NCBI GenBank assembly: GCA_947063875.1
Contig: CAMSTY010000022.1
Span: 1-51,979, forward strand
Direction of reading: 5' to 3'
DNA: 51,979 nt
DNA from: an uncultured bacterium
GTDB taxonomy: Bacteria > Bacillota > Clostridia > Lachnospirales > Lachnospiraceae
In this document: piece by piece, positions 43,712 to 51,927 of the stretch
How the letters are laid out: each line of letters opens with the position of its first letter
Numbering within the stretch: position 1 is the stretch's first letter
Translations under genes and position numbers: made by a program
The notes under the pieces: generated by a model
Told to the model about the DNA's origin: nothing
Databases searched by the model: none
What the model saw: the letters and a program-made list of their open reading frames with translations, nothing else

Positions 43712-44338
43712 ATGAAAAAGGAACCATTATTTCCCAAAAAGGAAAAACCGGATGTGGATCATCTGATCACAGAGGCGGGGGTGCGCCTGAGAGGGCTGCA
43801 GAGGAAATACCGTGTGATTATCGAACGGGAACTGCGGGCGCTGCGGCATAGCAGAACACAGAAGAGGGACAATCCCAAGGCTGTTACTAATCTGAAAAAT
43901 GCTTATTACTCTCTGGCAATCATCAGCAGGGCCCAGGAGCGTCTGCGGGAGATTACGTCTTTTCAGGAATTGTGCAAGGCGATGAATGAGATGGGGTCAG
44001 TATTAAAGCTTATGAACCGGATTTCCGGTAAGACAGAAAAGGTGAAAGTCAACAAGCTGAATGCCGGTATCCGCAAACTGGACAAGGCGGCAGAGCGGGA
44101 TGAGGGCGGCATGCAGAATATGTTCCAGCAGCCTCTGGATGCACTGGTGGAGGATGAGATTATCGAACGTCTGCTAAAAGGGGAAAGTGTGGATTCCTGC
44201 CTTGATATGGAGGACGGAATCCTCATGGATATGGAAGAAGTCCTGCCTTTTGGCGAGAGTTTTGTCAGGGAATCTGGTGAAGAATTGGATCTGGATCAGA
44301 GCATGGCAGATATTGATGAACTGATGCGGAATCTGTAG
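43712..44338 (+). CDS. Candidate ESCRT-III (Snf7-like) protein
   Basis: The 208-residue protein is helical and basic at the N-terminus ('LRGLQRKYRVIIERELRALRHSRTQKRD', 27-53). Residues 55-115 read 'KAVTNLKNAYYSLAIISRAQERLREITSFQELCKAMNEMGSVLKLMNR', the spacing seen in Snf7 helices 2-3 ('A..LK....L..I..Q...L......EV..AMK.A...LK'). An acidic C-terminal part follows (145-208) and ends 'DLDQSMADIDELMRNL', resembling the MIM1 helix by which ESCRT-III binds the Vps4 MIT domain. Total length and charge flip (basic to acidic) fit the family. GGAGGA lies 7-8 nt before ATG 43712. The next gene is a Vps4-like ATPase. Inference, not a proven homologue. Confidence 0.6.
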   Translation: MKKEPLFPKKEKPDVDHLITEAGVRLRGLQRKYRVIIERELRALRHSRTQKRDNPKAVTNLKNAYYSLAIISRAQERLREITSFQELCKAMNEMGSVLKLMNRISGKTEKVKVNKLNAGIRKLDKAAERDEGGMQNMFQQPLDALVEDEIIERLLKGESVDSCLDMEDGILMDMEEVLPFGESFVRESGEELDLDQSMADIDELMRNL

Positions 44339-44354
44339 AGTGGGGAGCAGAGGG

Positions 44355-45644
44355 ATGGATAGCTATATTGAGAAAATGCAGGCAAGAGAGAATCTCTGCC
44401 TGGCTTATATGAAAAAGGCGGATGACACTCTGGCTGCAAACGGGAATCTGCCGTCCAAGGATGAGTGCATTTATCTGCAGAAGGCGGCCAGCCTGCGTTA
44501 TGAGATGGCGCAGATGAGCGTAGGGGAGGAACGGCTGTATCAGCAGAGAAAAGTTCAGGAACTGAATCAGAGAATCAAAAATATTGTGCGTGTTATCAAT
44601 CCGGAGCGGTTTAAGGAAATTCAGGAAAATGAGGCTCGGGCGCGGTCAGAAAAAGGCGGAAAGGATTCGTCATTAGGAAAGAATGCGGCTTCAGGGAATA
44701 AAGGTGTGGGGAATTCGGCGGCAAAGCAGCAGAATTCCTTTGAGCCACCAGTGGAGAACTGGTTTAAGGAGGCGCCGAAACATTCTTTTGCTGATGTATC
44801 TGGCATGAATGAGTTAAAGGAACAGTTAAAGGAATGCATTGCTGATTCTCAGCTGAACCGGCTGAAGGATTTCCTGAAGATGAAAAAACTACATTCTTAT
44901 TTTTTTATCGGGCCGCCGGGATGTGGCAAGACTTATATTATCGAGGCATTTGCCCATGAACTGATGGATCAGAATTACAAATATCTTTCTCTGACTGGTT
45001 CCGATATTCTTAGCCGGTTTGTGGGAGAGGCGGAAAAAATTATCACAAGACTGTTCGAGGAGGCGGAAAAAAATGCGCCTTGCATCGTGTTTATCGACGA
45101 GGTGGACGGAGTGTGTAAAAACCGTTCACAGCCTTTGCTGCCGGAGTATGCCGCTTCTTTGACTACTGCATTTCTGACAGGGTATAACCGGATCAATAGT
45201 TCCGATCAGCCGATTATTTTTATTGGAGCCACCAACTATCCGAATCAGGTGGATAATGCTATGCTGGACCGGGTGGAATTGGTACGCGTACCATTTCCGG
45301 ATGCTGAGGCCAGGACATTTTCTTTCGAGAACCATTTTTCTTCTATTATTCATCTGGAAGAGGGGTATGGCTTTGCGGATATGGCATCTTGTACGGATAC
45401 TTACAATTATCGTGATATCCAGCGGCTGGTGTCCAGAATCAAGACAATGGTGTTAAAAGACGTAATGCAGATTTACAGGAATGAGGATCTGGCGCTGGAG
45501 GCGCTTAAGGACGGAAGATACCGGCTGACCAGAGAGATGTTTGAGCAGGCCAAGGAGAACTGCCTTCCTACGCCGAAGGAAGACATTATCCGGGAATTGG
45601 ATGAGTGGGAAGAGAAATTCAAGAGAAATATGGATGAAGTATAA
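44355..45644 (+). CDS. AAA+ ATPase of the Vps4/spastin type with MIT-like N-terminus
   Basis: The 429-residue protein has an N-terminal three-helix bundle (5-80: 'ARENLCLAYMKKADDTLAANG...LQKAASLRYEMA...LYQQRKVQELNQRIKNIV') like an MIT domain, a flexible linker (95-140), and one AAA+ module. 'FADVSGMNELKEQLKE' is the Vps4-clade pre-motif, Walker A is GPPGCGKT (186-193, K192), Walker B is 'IVFIDEVDG' (D248, E249), sensor 1 'GATNYP' holds N294, and 'NAMLDRVELVRVPFPDAEAR' follows. R306 may be the arginine finger; the usual tandem arginine pair before 'TTAFLTGY' is missing. C-terminal helices end 'DELEEWEEKFKRNMDEV'-like. It would disassemble an ESCRT-III-like polymer. Confidence 0.8.
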   Translation: MDSYIEKMQARENLCLAYMKKADDTLAANGNLPSKDECIYLQKAASLRYEMAQMSVGEERLYQQRKVQELNQRIKNIVRVINPERFKEIQENEARARSEKGGKDSSLGKNAASGNKGVGNSAAKQQNSFEPPVENWFKEAPKHSFADVSGMNELKEQLKECIADSQLNRLKDFLKMKKLHSYFFIGPPGCGKTYIIEAFAHELMDQNYKYLSLTGSDILSRFVGEAEKIITRLFEEAEKNAPCIVFIDEVDGVCKNRSQPLLPEYAASLTTAFLTGYNRINSSDQPIIFIGATNYPNQVDNAMLDRVELVRVPFPDAEARTFSFENHFSSIIHLEEGYGFADMASCTDTYNYRDIQRLVSRIKTMVLKDVMQIYRNEDLALEALKDGRYRLTREMFEQAKENCLPTPKEDIIRELDEWEEKFKRNMDEV

Positions 45645-45657
45645 GGAATGGTGAGAG

Positions 45658-46635
45658 ATGGGGAAATGGCTGGAATCTTACAAGGGATTTGTGCCTTCTT
45701 ATGGCCTGGATGCCTTATATGGGTGTGAATACTGGAAAACTTTGTTTCAGGGATGCATTCCGCAGGAGCATCTGGATGCCCGATTTCGGGTGCCCAGGAG
45801 TCATGCCTTTTTGCTGTACGGACCGGCGGGGAACGGAAAAAGCACTCTGGCGCATGCTTTTGCCAAGGAACTTTCTGACGTGGGATATTCGTTTATCCAT
45901 GTTCCTGGGATGGTTTTGGCAGAAACGCCGGGGGGGATCGAGGAACTTTTTGAGGAGATTCTTTCGGAGGCTGATACGCAGGATGCCAGAGGGGTTTGCC
46001 TGTTGTTGGAGTGGTTGGAAGTACTGGCTGGTCAGGAAGAAGCCATGTGGGTTCTGAACCAGTATATTTGTACATTGAAGGAGAGGGAGATTCCCTGTAT
46101 TATCTTGGTGATAGTGGAAGAGTTTTCTGACGTTCATCCATTTTTGGAGAAAGTGATGATTCCTTGTCAGATCAGGCTTCCGGATAAAAGGGAAAGGAAG
46201 ACCTGTATAGAACAGATGTTTGGAGATGAGATTTTACTGGCGCCAGGATTGAAGTATAAGGACATGGCAGAGATGACAGAAGGATTCAGTTATGGAAGGC
46301 TTTGTGACCTGCTGCGAGTGGTCCGTATATTTTTAAAGCAGAAGGCGAGGCGGTTCTCCGGCGGTGACGGAAAGCGGCTGGAGGAGATGCTGCGGCAGGG
46401 TTATGTGATTCTTACAGAGGAGATGTTTGCGGACATTGTAAATCAGCTGAAGCCACGGTCGGCCGTGGTAGAGAATGTCCCCGTTCCTGACGTATCGGCG
46501 ATGGTTTCGGCTGTTTCTGTGGCGCAGAATCCGCAGCCGGTGATGGATAATATGGCGGATGTTATGACAGGGTTTATGAAGGAAGAGAAAGACTTTATCA
46601 GTAGTATGATGGATCTGGATTTGAATGATCTTTAA
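45658..46635 (+). CDS. Second AAA+-like ATPase with degenerate Walker B
   Basis: The 325-residue protein has Walker A GPAGNGKS at 55-62 (K61) and a general AAA fold ('SHAFLLYGPAGNGKSTLAHAFAKELSD'). Where Walker B should be, it reads 'GVCLLLEWLEVLAGQ', with L and W replacing the usual D-E pair; E118 is the only acidic residue. The sensor region 'IPCIILVIVEEFSDVHPF' lacks the usual asparagine. It may bind but not hydrolyse ATP. The tail ends 'EEKDFISSMMDLDLNDL', echoing the acidic end of the ESCRT-III-like protein, and could bind the MIT-like domain. It is the last gene of the operon, before a terminator. Confidence 0.72.
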   Translation: MGKWLESYKGFVPSYGLDALYGCEYWKTLFQGCIPQEHLDARFRVPRSHAFLLYGPAGNGKSTLAHAFAKELSDVGYSFIHVPGMVLAETPGGIEELFEEILSEADTQDARGVCLLLEWLEVLAGQEEAMWVLNQYICTLKEREIPCIILVIVEEFSDVHPFLEKVMIPCQIRLPDKRERKTCIEQMFGDEILLAPGLKYKDMAEMTEGFSYGRLCDLLRVVRIFLKQKARRFSGGDGKRLEEMLRQGYVILTEEMFADIVNQLKPRSAVVENVPVPDVSAMVSAVSVAQNPQPVMDNMADVMTGFMKEEKDFISSMMDLDLNDL

Positions 46636-46650
46636 TAAGAATGCTCCGGG

Positions 46651-46675
46651 AAAACGCGCTGTTAGCGCGTTTTTT
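46651..46675 (+). terminator. Terminator of the ESCRT-like operon
   Basis: AAAACGCGCT (46651-46660), GTT loop, AGCGCGTTTT (46664-46673) then T. A textbook rho-independent terminator 16 nt after the last stop. Confidence 0.92.
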
Positions 46676-46724
46676 CAGTACGGGCGTAAGATGATGCAAA
46701 AGCTGTCAGCAATGGGGTTTCTGG

Positions 46725-46753
46725 TTGTCAATAGAGTGAGAATCGATTATAAT
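46725..46753 (+). promoter_or_regulatory. Promoter of the DUF554 gene
   Basis: TTGTCA (46725-46730), 17 nt, TATAAT (46748-46753). Both boxes are good, 69 nt before the start. Confidence 0.7.
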
Positions 46754-46821
46754 AACAAATAGCAGGAAATAGCAGAACCTGATACCAACTCATGATACTA
46801 AAGAGTAAAGGGGGCAAAACA

Positions 46822-47553
46822 ATGGCAATTGGGGTGATTGTGAATATACTGACAGTAGTGATGGGAGGAATCTTTGGGGCGGTTGCCGGAAACTGGATGT
46901 CCCGGGATTTTGCCGACAGCCTGACCCTGGTTTTCGGGGTCTGCGCCATGGGAATGGGAATCAGTTCCATCAATCAGATGGAGAACATGCCGGCAGTGAT
47001 ACTGGCTCTGGTAGTGGGGGCCTGTGTGGGCATGGCATGCCATCTGGGAATCTGGATTCAAAAGGGCGGAGCGCTGATGCAAAAACCTATTGCAAAGCTG
47101 ATGGCGGACAAAAGCGGAAACGGTCTCTCCCAGGAGGAGTCCCTCTCTATGCTGGTGACGGCAATTGTGCTGTTCTGTGCCAGCGGGACCGGTATCTATG
47201 GCTGTTTGGATGCGGGGATGACTGGCGACAGTACGATTCTTTTGTCTAAGTCCATACTGGATTTGTTTACGGCTGCAGTGTTTGCCTGCAGCTTAGGGGC
47301 AGTGGTCTGCCTGGTGGCAGTGCCTCAGACTGTGATTTTTATGATTCTGTTTTATGGGGCGAAATGGATTCTGCCGTTGACCACGCCGGTTATGGTAGCG
47401 GATTTTAAGGCATGCGGCGGATTTCTCCTGATTGCCACGGGACTTCGGATGGCGAAGATTAAGGATTTTCCGATTGCAGACATGCTGCCGGCCATGGCGC
47501 TTGTGATGCCGCTTAGCTATCTCTGGACGAATTGGGTGATGCCATTTTTGTAA
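46822..47553 (+). CDS. DUF554 family membrane protein
   Basis: The 243-residue protein has seven hydrophobic helices. The N-terminus 'GVIVNILTVVMGGIFGAVAG' and the block 'LTLVFGVCAMGMGISSI' match DUF554 (YdfK/YqgA). The family has no agreed role; it is thought to be a transporter. ATG 46822 follows AAGGGGG; an upstream ATG in frame is discarded. Confidence 0.9.
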   Translation: MAIGVIVNILTVVMGGIFGAVAGNWMSRDFADSLTLVFGVCAMGMGISSINQMENMPAVILALVVGACVGMACHLGIWIQKGGALMQKPIAKLMADKSGNGLSQEESLSMLVTAIVLFCASGTGIYGCLDAGMTGDSTILLSKSILDLFTAAVFACSLGAVVCLVAVPQTVIFMILFYGAKWILPLTTPVMVADFKACGGFLLIATGLRMAKIKDFPIADMLPAMALVMPLSYLWTNWVMPFL

Positions 47554-47611
47554 GAGGCTGCCGGTAACGAAAAAAGGATGTCAATTGGAGCAAGGATTTT
47601 GGCAGGATTTT

Positions 47612-47640
47612 TTATTTCATATTGAAATAGTATGAAATAA
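47612..47640. promoter_or_regulatory. Palindromic operator over the nifS promoter
   Basis: TTATTTCATA (47612-47621) and TATGAAATAA (47631-47640) are a perfect 10-bp inverted repeat with 9-nt spacing. The -35 box TTGAAA lies in the spacer. A repressor or iron-sulfur sensor (IscR/Rrf2 type) is possible but none is encoded in the window. Confidence 0.7.
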
Positions 47641-47650
47641 GTGATATGAT
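47622..47650 (+). promoter_or_regulatory. Promoter of the nifS-nifU-mnmA operon
   Basis: TTGAAA (47622-47627), 17 nt, TATGAT (47645-47650), 79 nt before nifS. Confidence 0.7.
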
Positions 47651-47728
47651 AGTAGTGTATCAGTCAGGCAGTTTTGTGCTGTCAGGAACATTTGCAAAAA
47701 ATATTTCCGGAAAGGTGGATTTTGATAG

Positions 47729-48913
47729 ATGAAAAAGATAATTTATCTGGACAACGCCGCGACCACGAGAACGAGGCCGGAGGTGGCGGAGGCGATGCTT
47801 CCCTATTTCACGGAGTTCTATGGCAACCCGTCCTCTGTATATGATTTCTCTACGCCTGCGAAGAAGGCTGTGCAGGAGGCGCGGGAGATCATCGCTGGTT
47901 CCATCGGCGCCCAGGCGCGGGAGATTTATTTTACCGGCTGCGGCACGGAGGCGGATAACTGGGCGCTTAAGGCGACGGCGGATGCGTATCGGGAAAAGGG
48001 GAATCATATTATCACCAGCAAAATCGAGCACCATGCCATTTTGCATACCTGTGAGTACTTGGAAAAGCACGGTTTTGAGGTGACGTACCTTGATGTGGAT
48101 GAAAACGGGGTGGTAAAGCTGGAACAGCTTAAAAAAATGATTCGCCCCACGACGATCCTGATCTCAATTATGTTCGCCAACAATGAGATCGGCACGATAC
48201 AGCCGATTCGTGAAATCGGGGAGATTGCCAGGGAACATGACATTCTGTTCCACACGGATGCTGTGCAGGCATACGGGCATCTTCCCATCGATGTGGATGC
48301 CCTCCATATTGACATGATGAGCGCCAGCGGGCATAAGATCAACGGGCCCAAGGGCGTGGGATTTTTGTATATCCGTACCGGTGTGAAGATCCGTTCCTTT
48401 ATGCATGGAGGCGCGCAGGAACGCAAGCGCCGGGCCGGCACGGAGAACGTGCCGGGGATCGTGGGTTTTGGAAAGGCGGCGCAGCTTGCCATGCCTGCTA
48501 TGGAGGAGAGGGCCCGCTGTGAGGGAGAACTGAGGGATTATCTAATGGACCGGATTATGGAGGAAATTCCCTATACCAGAATCAACGGCGACCGTACCAA
48601 CCGGCTGCCTAATAATGCCAATTTTGCATTTCAGTTTATTGAGGGAGAGTCTCTGCTGATTATGCTGGACAGCAAGGGGATCTGCGGCTCCAGCGGCTCG
48701 GCTTGTACTTCCGGCTCTTTGGACCCATCCCATGTGCTGCTGGCCATTGGCCTCCCCCATGAGATTGCCCATGGGTCTCTGCGGCTGACTCTGAGTGAGG
48801 AAAACACGAAGGAAGAGATGGATTTTGTGGTGGACAGCATCAAGGAGATTGTGCAGGGGCTGAGAAATATGTCGCCGCTGTATGAGGATTTTATGAAGAA
48901 GCAGGAGCGGTAG
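47729..48913 (+). CDS. nifS: Cysteine desulfurase
   Basis: The 394-residue PLP enzyme takes sulfur from cysteine for iron-sulfur clusters and tRNA thiolation. It begins 'IYLDNAATTRTRPEVAEAM'. The PLP lysine is in 'SGHKINGPKGVGFLYIR', and the sulfur-carrying cysteine loop 'GICGSSGSACTSGSLDPSHVL' is near 325-345. AAAGGTGG lies upstream. A NifU scaffold and MnmA follow, so it serves both uses. Confidence 0.96.
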   Translation: MKKIIYLDNAATTRTRPEVAEAMLPYFTEFYGNPSSVYDFSTPAKKAVQEAREIIAGSIGAQAREIYFTGCGTEADNWALKATADAYREKGNHIITSKIEHHAILHTCEYLEKHGFEVTYLDVDENGVVKLEQLKKMIRPTTILISIMFANNEIGTIQPIREIGEIAREHDILFHTDAVQAYGHLPIDVDALHIDMMSASGHKINGPKGVGFLYIRTGVKIRSFMHGGAQERKRRAGTENVPGIVGFGKAAQLAMPAMEERARCEGELRDYLMDRIMEEIPYTRINGDRTNRLPNNANFAFQFIEGESLLIMLDSKGICGSSGSACTSGSLDPSHVLLAIGLPHEIAHGSLRLTLSEENTKEEMDFVVDSIKEIVQGLRNMSPLYEDFMKKQER

Positions 48914-49031
48914 GATTTTTGGGCATCTGAAAAGGACGGTATCCGGAGTCACGTATATTTTCGGAGACCAGAAGACAGGAAATAGACATGGCGCAAGGAT
49001 GACAAGAAAGAAAACAAACAGGAGAAATCAT

Positions 49032-49469
49032 ATGTATACGGAAAAAGTTATGGATCACTTTGAACATCCCAGAAATGTAGGCGAGATCGAAAACCCCAGC
49101 GGGATGGGGACAGTGGGAAATGCCAAGTGCGGCGACATTATGCGGATTTATCTGGATATTGATGAGAATCAGATCATCCGGGATGTGAAATTCAAGACCT
49201 TTGGGTGCGGCGCGGCTGTGGCTACCAGCAGCATGGCCACGGAATTGGTAAAGGGCAAGAGCGTCCAGGAGGCTATGAAGGTCACCAACCAGGCCGTGAT
49301 GGAAGCGTTGGACGGACTGCCGCCGGTGAAGGTTCATTGTTCTCTGCTGGCGGAGGAGGCGATTCATGCCGCATTGTGGGATTATGCTCAGAAGAACGGG
49401 ATTGAGATTGAGGGACTGGAACAGCCCAAGAGCGATATCAGCGAGCATGATGAGGATGAGGAATACTGA
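49032..49469 (+). CDS. nifU: Iron-sulfur cluster scaffold, NifU/IscU N-terminal type
   Basis: The 145-residue protein has the three conserved cysteines in 'VGNAKCGDIMRIYLDID', 'FKTFGCGAAVATSS' and 'VKVHCSLLAEEAI', where clusters are built. 'YTEKVMDHFEHPRNVGEIE' is the family start. ATG 49032 is 6 nt after AGGAGA. It overlaps mnmA by 1 nt (TGATG). Confidence 0.95.
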   Translation: MYTEKVMDHFEHPRNVGEIENPSGMGTVGNAKCGDIMRIYLDIDENQIIRDVKFKTFGCGAAVATSSMATELVKGKSVQEAMKVTNQAVMEALDGLPPVKVHCSLLAEEAIHAALWDYAQKNGIEIEGLEQPKSDISEHDEDEEY

Positions 49470-50542
49470 TGAGTAAAGTGGTAATAGGCATGTCAGGCGG
49501 CGTCGATTCTTCGGTAGCCGCCTGGCTTTTGCAGAAGCAGGGGTATGAGGTGATCGGCGTCACCATGCAGATCTGGCAGGATGAGGAACCGGAAGAGACT
49601 GAGGAAAACGGAGGCTGCTGCGGCCTTAGTGCCGTGGAGGACGCCCGCCGGGTGGCATGGCAGCTGGGAATCCCTCATTATGTGATGAATTTTAAGAAAG
49701 AGTTTAAGGCTCACGTGATGGATTATTTCGTGGAAGAATACATTCATGGGAGAACGCCCAATCCCTGTATTGCCTGCAATCGTTTTGTGAAATGGGAGGC
49801 CCTTCTGATGAGAAGCCTGGGCCTGGGGGCAGATTATATTGCCACCGGACATTATGCCAGGGTGGCACAGCTGGAGAATGGGCGGTATGCCTTGAAGCGG
49901 TCGGCGACGGCCGCCAAGGATCAGACCTACGCTCTCTACAATCTTACCCAGGAGCAGCTGTCTCACACGCTGATGCCGGTGGGATCTTACACCAAGGAGG
50001 AGATCCGGCAGATGGCGGAAGACCTGGGGCTTTCTGTGGCGCATAAGGCAGACAGCCAGGAGATCTGTTTCATTCCGGATCACGACTATGCCGGATTTAT
50101 CCGCCGGGAAAGGGGGCAGGTTCCGGAACCGGGGAATTTTGTAGACCGGGAAGGGAACGTGCTGGGGAGGCATAAAGGAATCATCCATTACACGGTGGGG
50201 CAGCGCAAGGGCCTGAATCTTTCCCTGGGACATCCCGTATTTGTGGTGGAAATCCGGCCTGAGACCAATGAAGTGGTTATCGGAGAGGCAAATGACGTAT
50301 TTACGGATATGCTGATCTGTGATAAACTAAACTGGATGGCAGTCGACGGACTTCAAGGAAGGGAGCGGCAGGTAACGGCAAAGATCCGTTACAGCCATCA
50401 AGGCGCGCCTTGCGTGATCCGGGAGATCAAAGGCCGGCAGGTGGAATGCCGTTTTCTGGAGCCGGTGCGGGCGGTGACGCCGGGACAGGCTGTGGTGTTC
50501 TATGAGGAGGACTATGTGCTTGGAGGAGGAACGATCCGGTGA
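49469..50542 (+). CDS. mnmA: tRNA-specific 2-thiouridylase
   Basis: The 357-residue enzyme makes 2-thiouridine at U34 of tRNA Lys, Glu and Gln with sulfur from the cysteine desulfurase. The PP-loop 'GMSGGVDSSVAAWLL' is at 8-22. The catalytic cysteines are in 'NPCIACNRFVKW' and 'KADSQEICFIPD'. Its start overlaps the nifU stop. Downstream, the amidase gene starts 51 nt later. Confidence 0.96.
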   Translation: MSKVVIGMSGGVDSSVAAWLLQKQGYEVIGVTMQIWQDEEPEETEENGGCCGLSAVEDARRVAWQLGIPHYVMNFKKEFKAHVMDYFVEEYIHGRTPNPCIACNRFVKWEALLMRSLGLGADYIATGHYARVAQLENGRYALKRSATAAKDQTYALYNLTQEQLSHTLMPVGSYTKEEIRQMAEDLGLSVAHKADSQEICFIPDHDYAGFIRRERGQVPEPGNFVDREGNVLGRHKGIIHYTVGQRKGLNLSLGHPVFVVEIRPETNEVVIGEANDVFTDMLICDKLNWMAVDGLQGRERQVTAKIRYSHQGAPCVIREIKGRQVECRFLEPVRAVTPGQAVVFYEEDYVLGGGTIR

Positions 50543-50592
50543 AAAGGGCAGAATGGTGTGAAAAAGCAGGAAATAGAAAAGAGAACAGAACA

Positions 50593-51843
50593 ATGAAGAG
50601 ATGGAAAAAATTTATGACAACGGCAGGGTTGCTGGCGGCGATGGCGGCGGCTTCCGGGTGCCAGATGAAGAATTATGAGAAGATTGAGTTGTCCAAGGCT
50701 CAGGAGTCAGAGGAAGGAACCGATGACGGGAAGGAGGACGTGAAAGAAACGGGCAATGCGTCCCCAGATCATGAGGCAGAGGTGCCGGATGCACAGCGCA
50801 GCGCGGTGAACGCCGAGATTACCAAAGAGACAGCCCCGGAGATGGAGGCAAGGGATGAAGTGGTTTATGTGGATGCCACAAATCTCAATGTGAGGACGGC
50901 GCCACGGTCGGATGCGGCGGTGGCTGCCTCCTTGAACCGTGGGGCACAGCTGAAACGCACCGGTTACAGTAAATTCTGGAGCCGGGTGATATATCAGGAT
51001 AAGGAATACTACATCGCATCCCAGTATCTTACCACAACAAAACCGGTAGAAGAGACGACGGCAGCGTCTTCAGGCACAACGGATGGGAACGCCGGGGAGG
51101 TGGGATTGAACCCGGAGTGGAAATATGCCAGTTCTTCTAAGATTAATTCCGGAAAGGCTGTTTTATACCGAGCGGAGGGAAGCAATCGCAAGGGGAAAGT
51201 GGTCTGCGTCAACGCCGGTCACGGAACCCAGGGCGGTTCCAGCGTGAAAACCCAATGTCATCCCGATGGCACGCCGAAAGTGACCGGGGGAAGCACTGCG
51301 GCCGGGGCCGTTACGGCGACCGCGATCAGCAGCGGCATGACTTTTGATGACGGGACACCGGAATCAAAGGTGACATTGGCAGTGGCAAAGGTTCTGAAGG
51401 ATAAACTTCTGGCGCGGGGGTATGATGTGCTGATGATCCGGGAGTCGGATGACGTACAGCTGGATAATATTGCACGGACTGTCCTGGCAAATAACCTGGC
51501 GGACTGCCATATTGCAATCCACTATGACTCTACTTCCAGTGACAAAGGCGCGTTTTATATGAGCGTGCCGGATGTGGCATCCTATCGGTCCATGGAACCG
51601 GTGGCGTCTCACTGGCAGCAGCATCATGCGCTGGGAGACAGTCTGATTGCGGGGTTGAAAGGAGTCGGCGTCAAACTTTTTTCGGATGGCAGGATGGCTA
51701 TGGACCTGACCCAGACCTCTTATTCAACAGTTCCTTCCGTAGATATCGAGGTCGGCGATAAGGCATCGGATCATTCGGCAGCAGCGGTAGATAAGCTGGG
51801 AAACGGCCTGGCAGACGGGGTGGAATTGTTCTTTGGAAATTAA
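50593..51843 (+). CDS. Lipoprotein N-acetylmuramoyl-L-alanine amidase with SH3b domain
   Basis: The 416-residue protein has a type II signal peptide ending in lipobox 'AASGC' (Cys about 23), an acidic linker (to about 95), an SH3b domain ('YVDATNLNVRTAPRSDAAVAASLNRG', 97-155) and an Amidase_3 domain from about 205. Zinc ligands are 'VNAGHGTQGG' (His), 'GTPESKVTLAV' (Glu) and 'CHIAIHYDSTS' (His). The catalytic Glu is in 'VDIEVGDKASDH'. It trims peptidoglycan outside the membrane. ATG 50593 is chosen because it gives the signal peptide; a GTG at 50539 overlaps mnmA. Confidence 0.93.
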   Translation: MKRWKKFMTTAGLLAAMAAASGCQMKNYEKIELSKAQESEEGTDDGKEDVKETGNASPDHEAEVPDAQRSAVNAEITKETAPEMEARDEVVYVDATNLNVRTAPRSDAAVAASLNRGAQLKRTGYSKFWSRVIYQDKEYYIASQYLTTTKPVEETTAASSGTTDGNAGEVGLNPEWKYASSSKINSGKAVLYRAEGSNRKGKVVCVNAGHGTQGGSSVKTQCHPDGTPKVTGGSTAAGAVTATAISSGMTFDDGTPESKVTLAVAKVLKDKLLARGYDVLMIRESDDVQLDNIARTVLANNLADCHIAIHYDSTSSDKGAFYMSVPDVASYRSMEPVASHWQQHHALGDSLIAGLKGVGVKLFSDGRMAMDLTQTSYSTVPSVDIEVGDKASDHSAAAVDKLGNGLADGVELFFGN

Positions 51844-51880
51844 AAAAGAGAAATTAGATTTAAAAAATGTCAGCCGGCCA

Positions 51881-51909
51881 TTTACATTTTAAAGAATATC
51901 ATGTATAAT
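51881..51909 (+). promoter_or_regulatory. tRNA-Ser promoter
   Basis: TTTACA (51881-51886), 17 nt, TATAAT (51904-51909), about 18 nt before the tRNA 5' end. Confidence 0.8.
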
Positions 51910-51927
51910 GGCTTCGTTGATGTTTTT

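Noticed and set aside
36204-46635. Prophage tail or type VI-like cluster
   Set aside because: No tail tube, sheath, baseplate, terminase, portal or integrase motifs are visible; AAA plus coiled coils alone is not enough.
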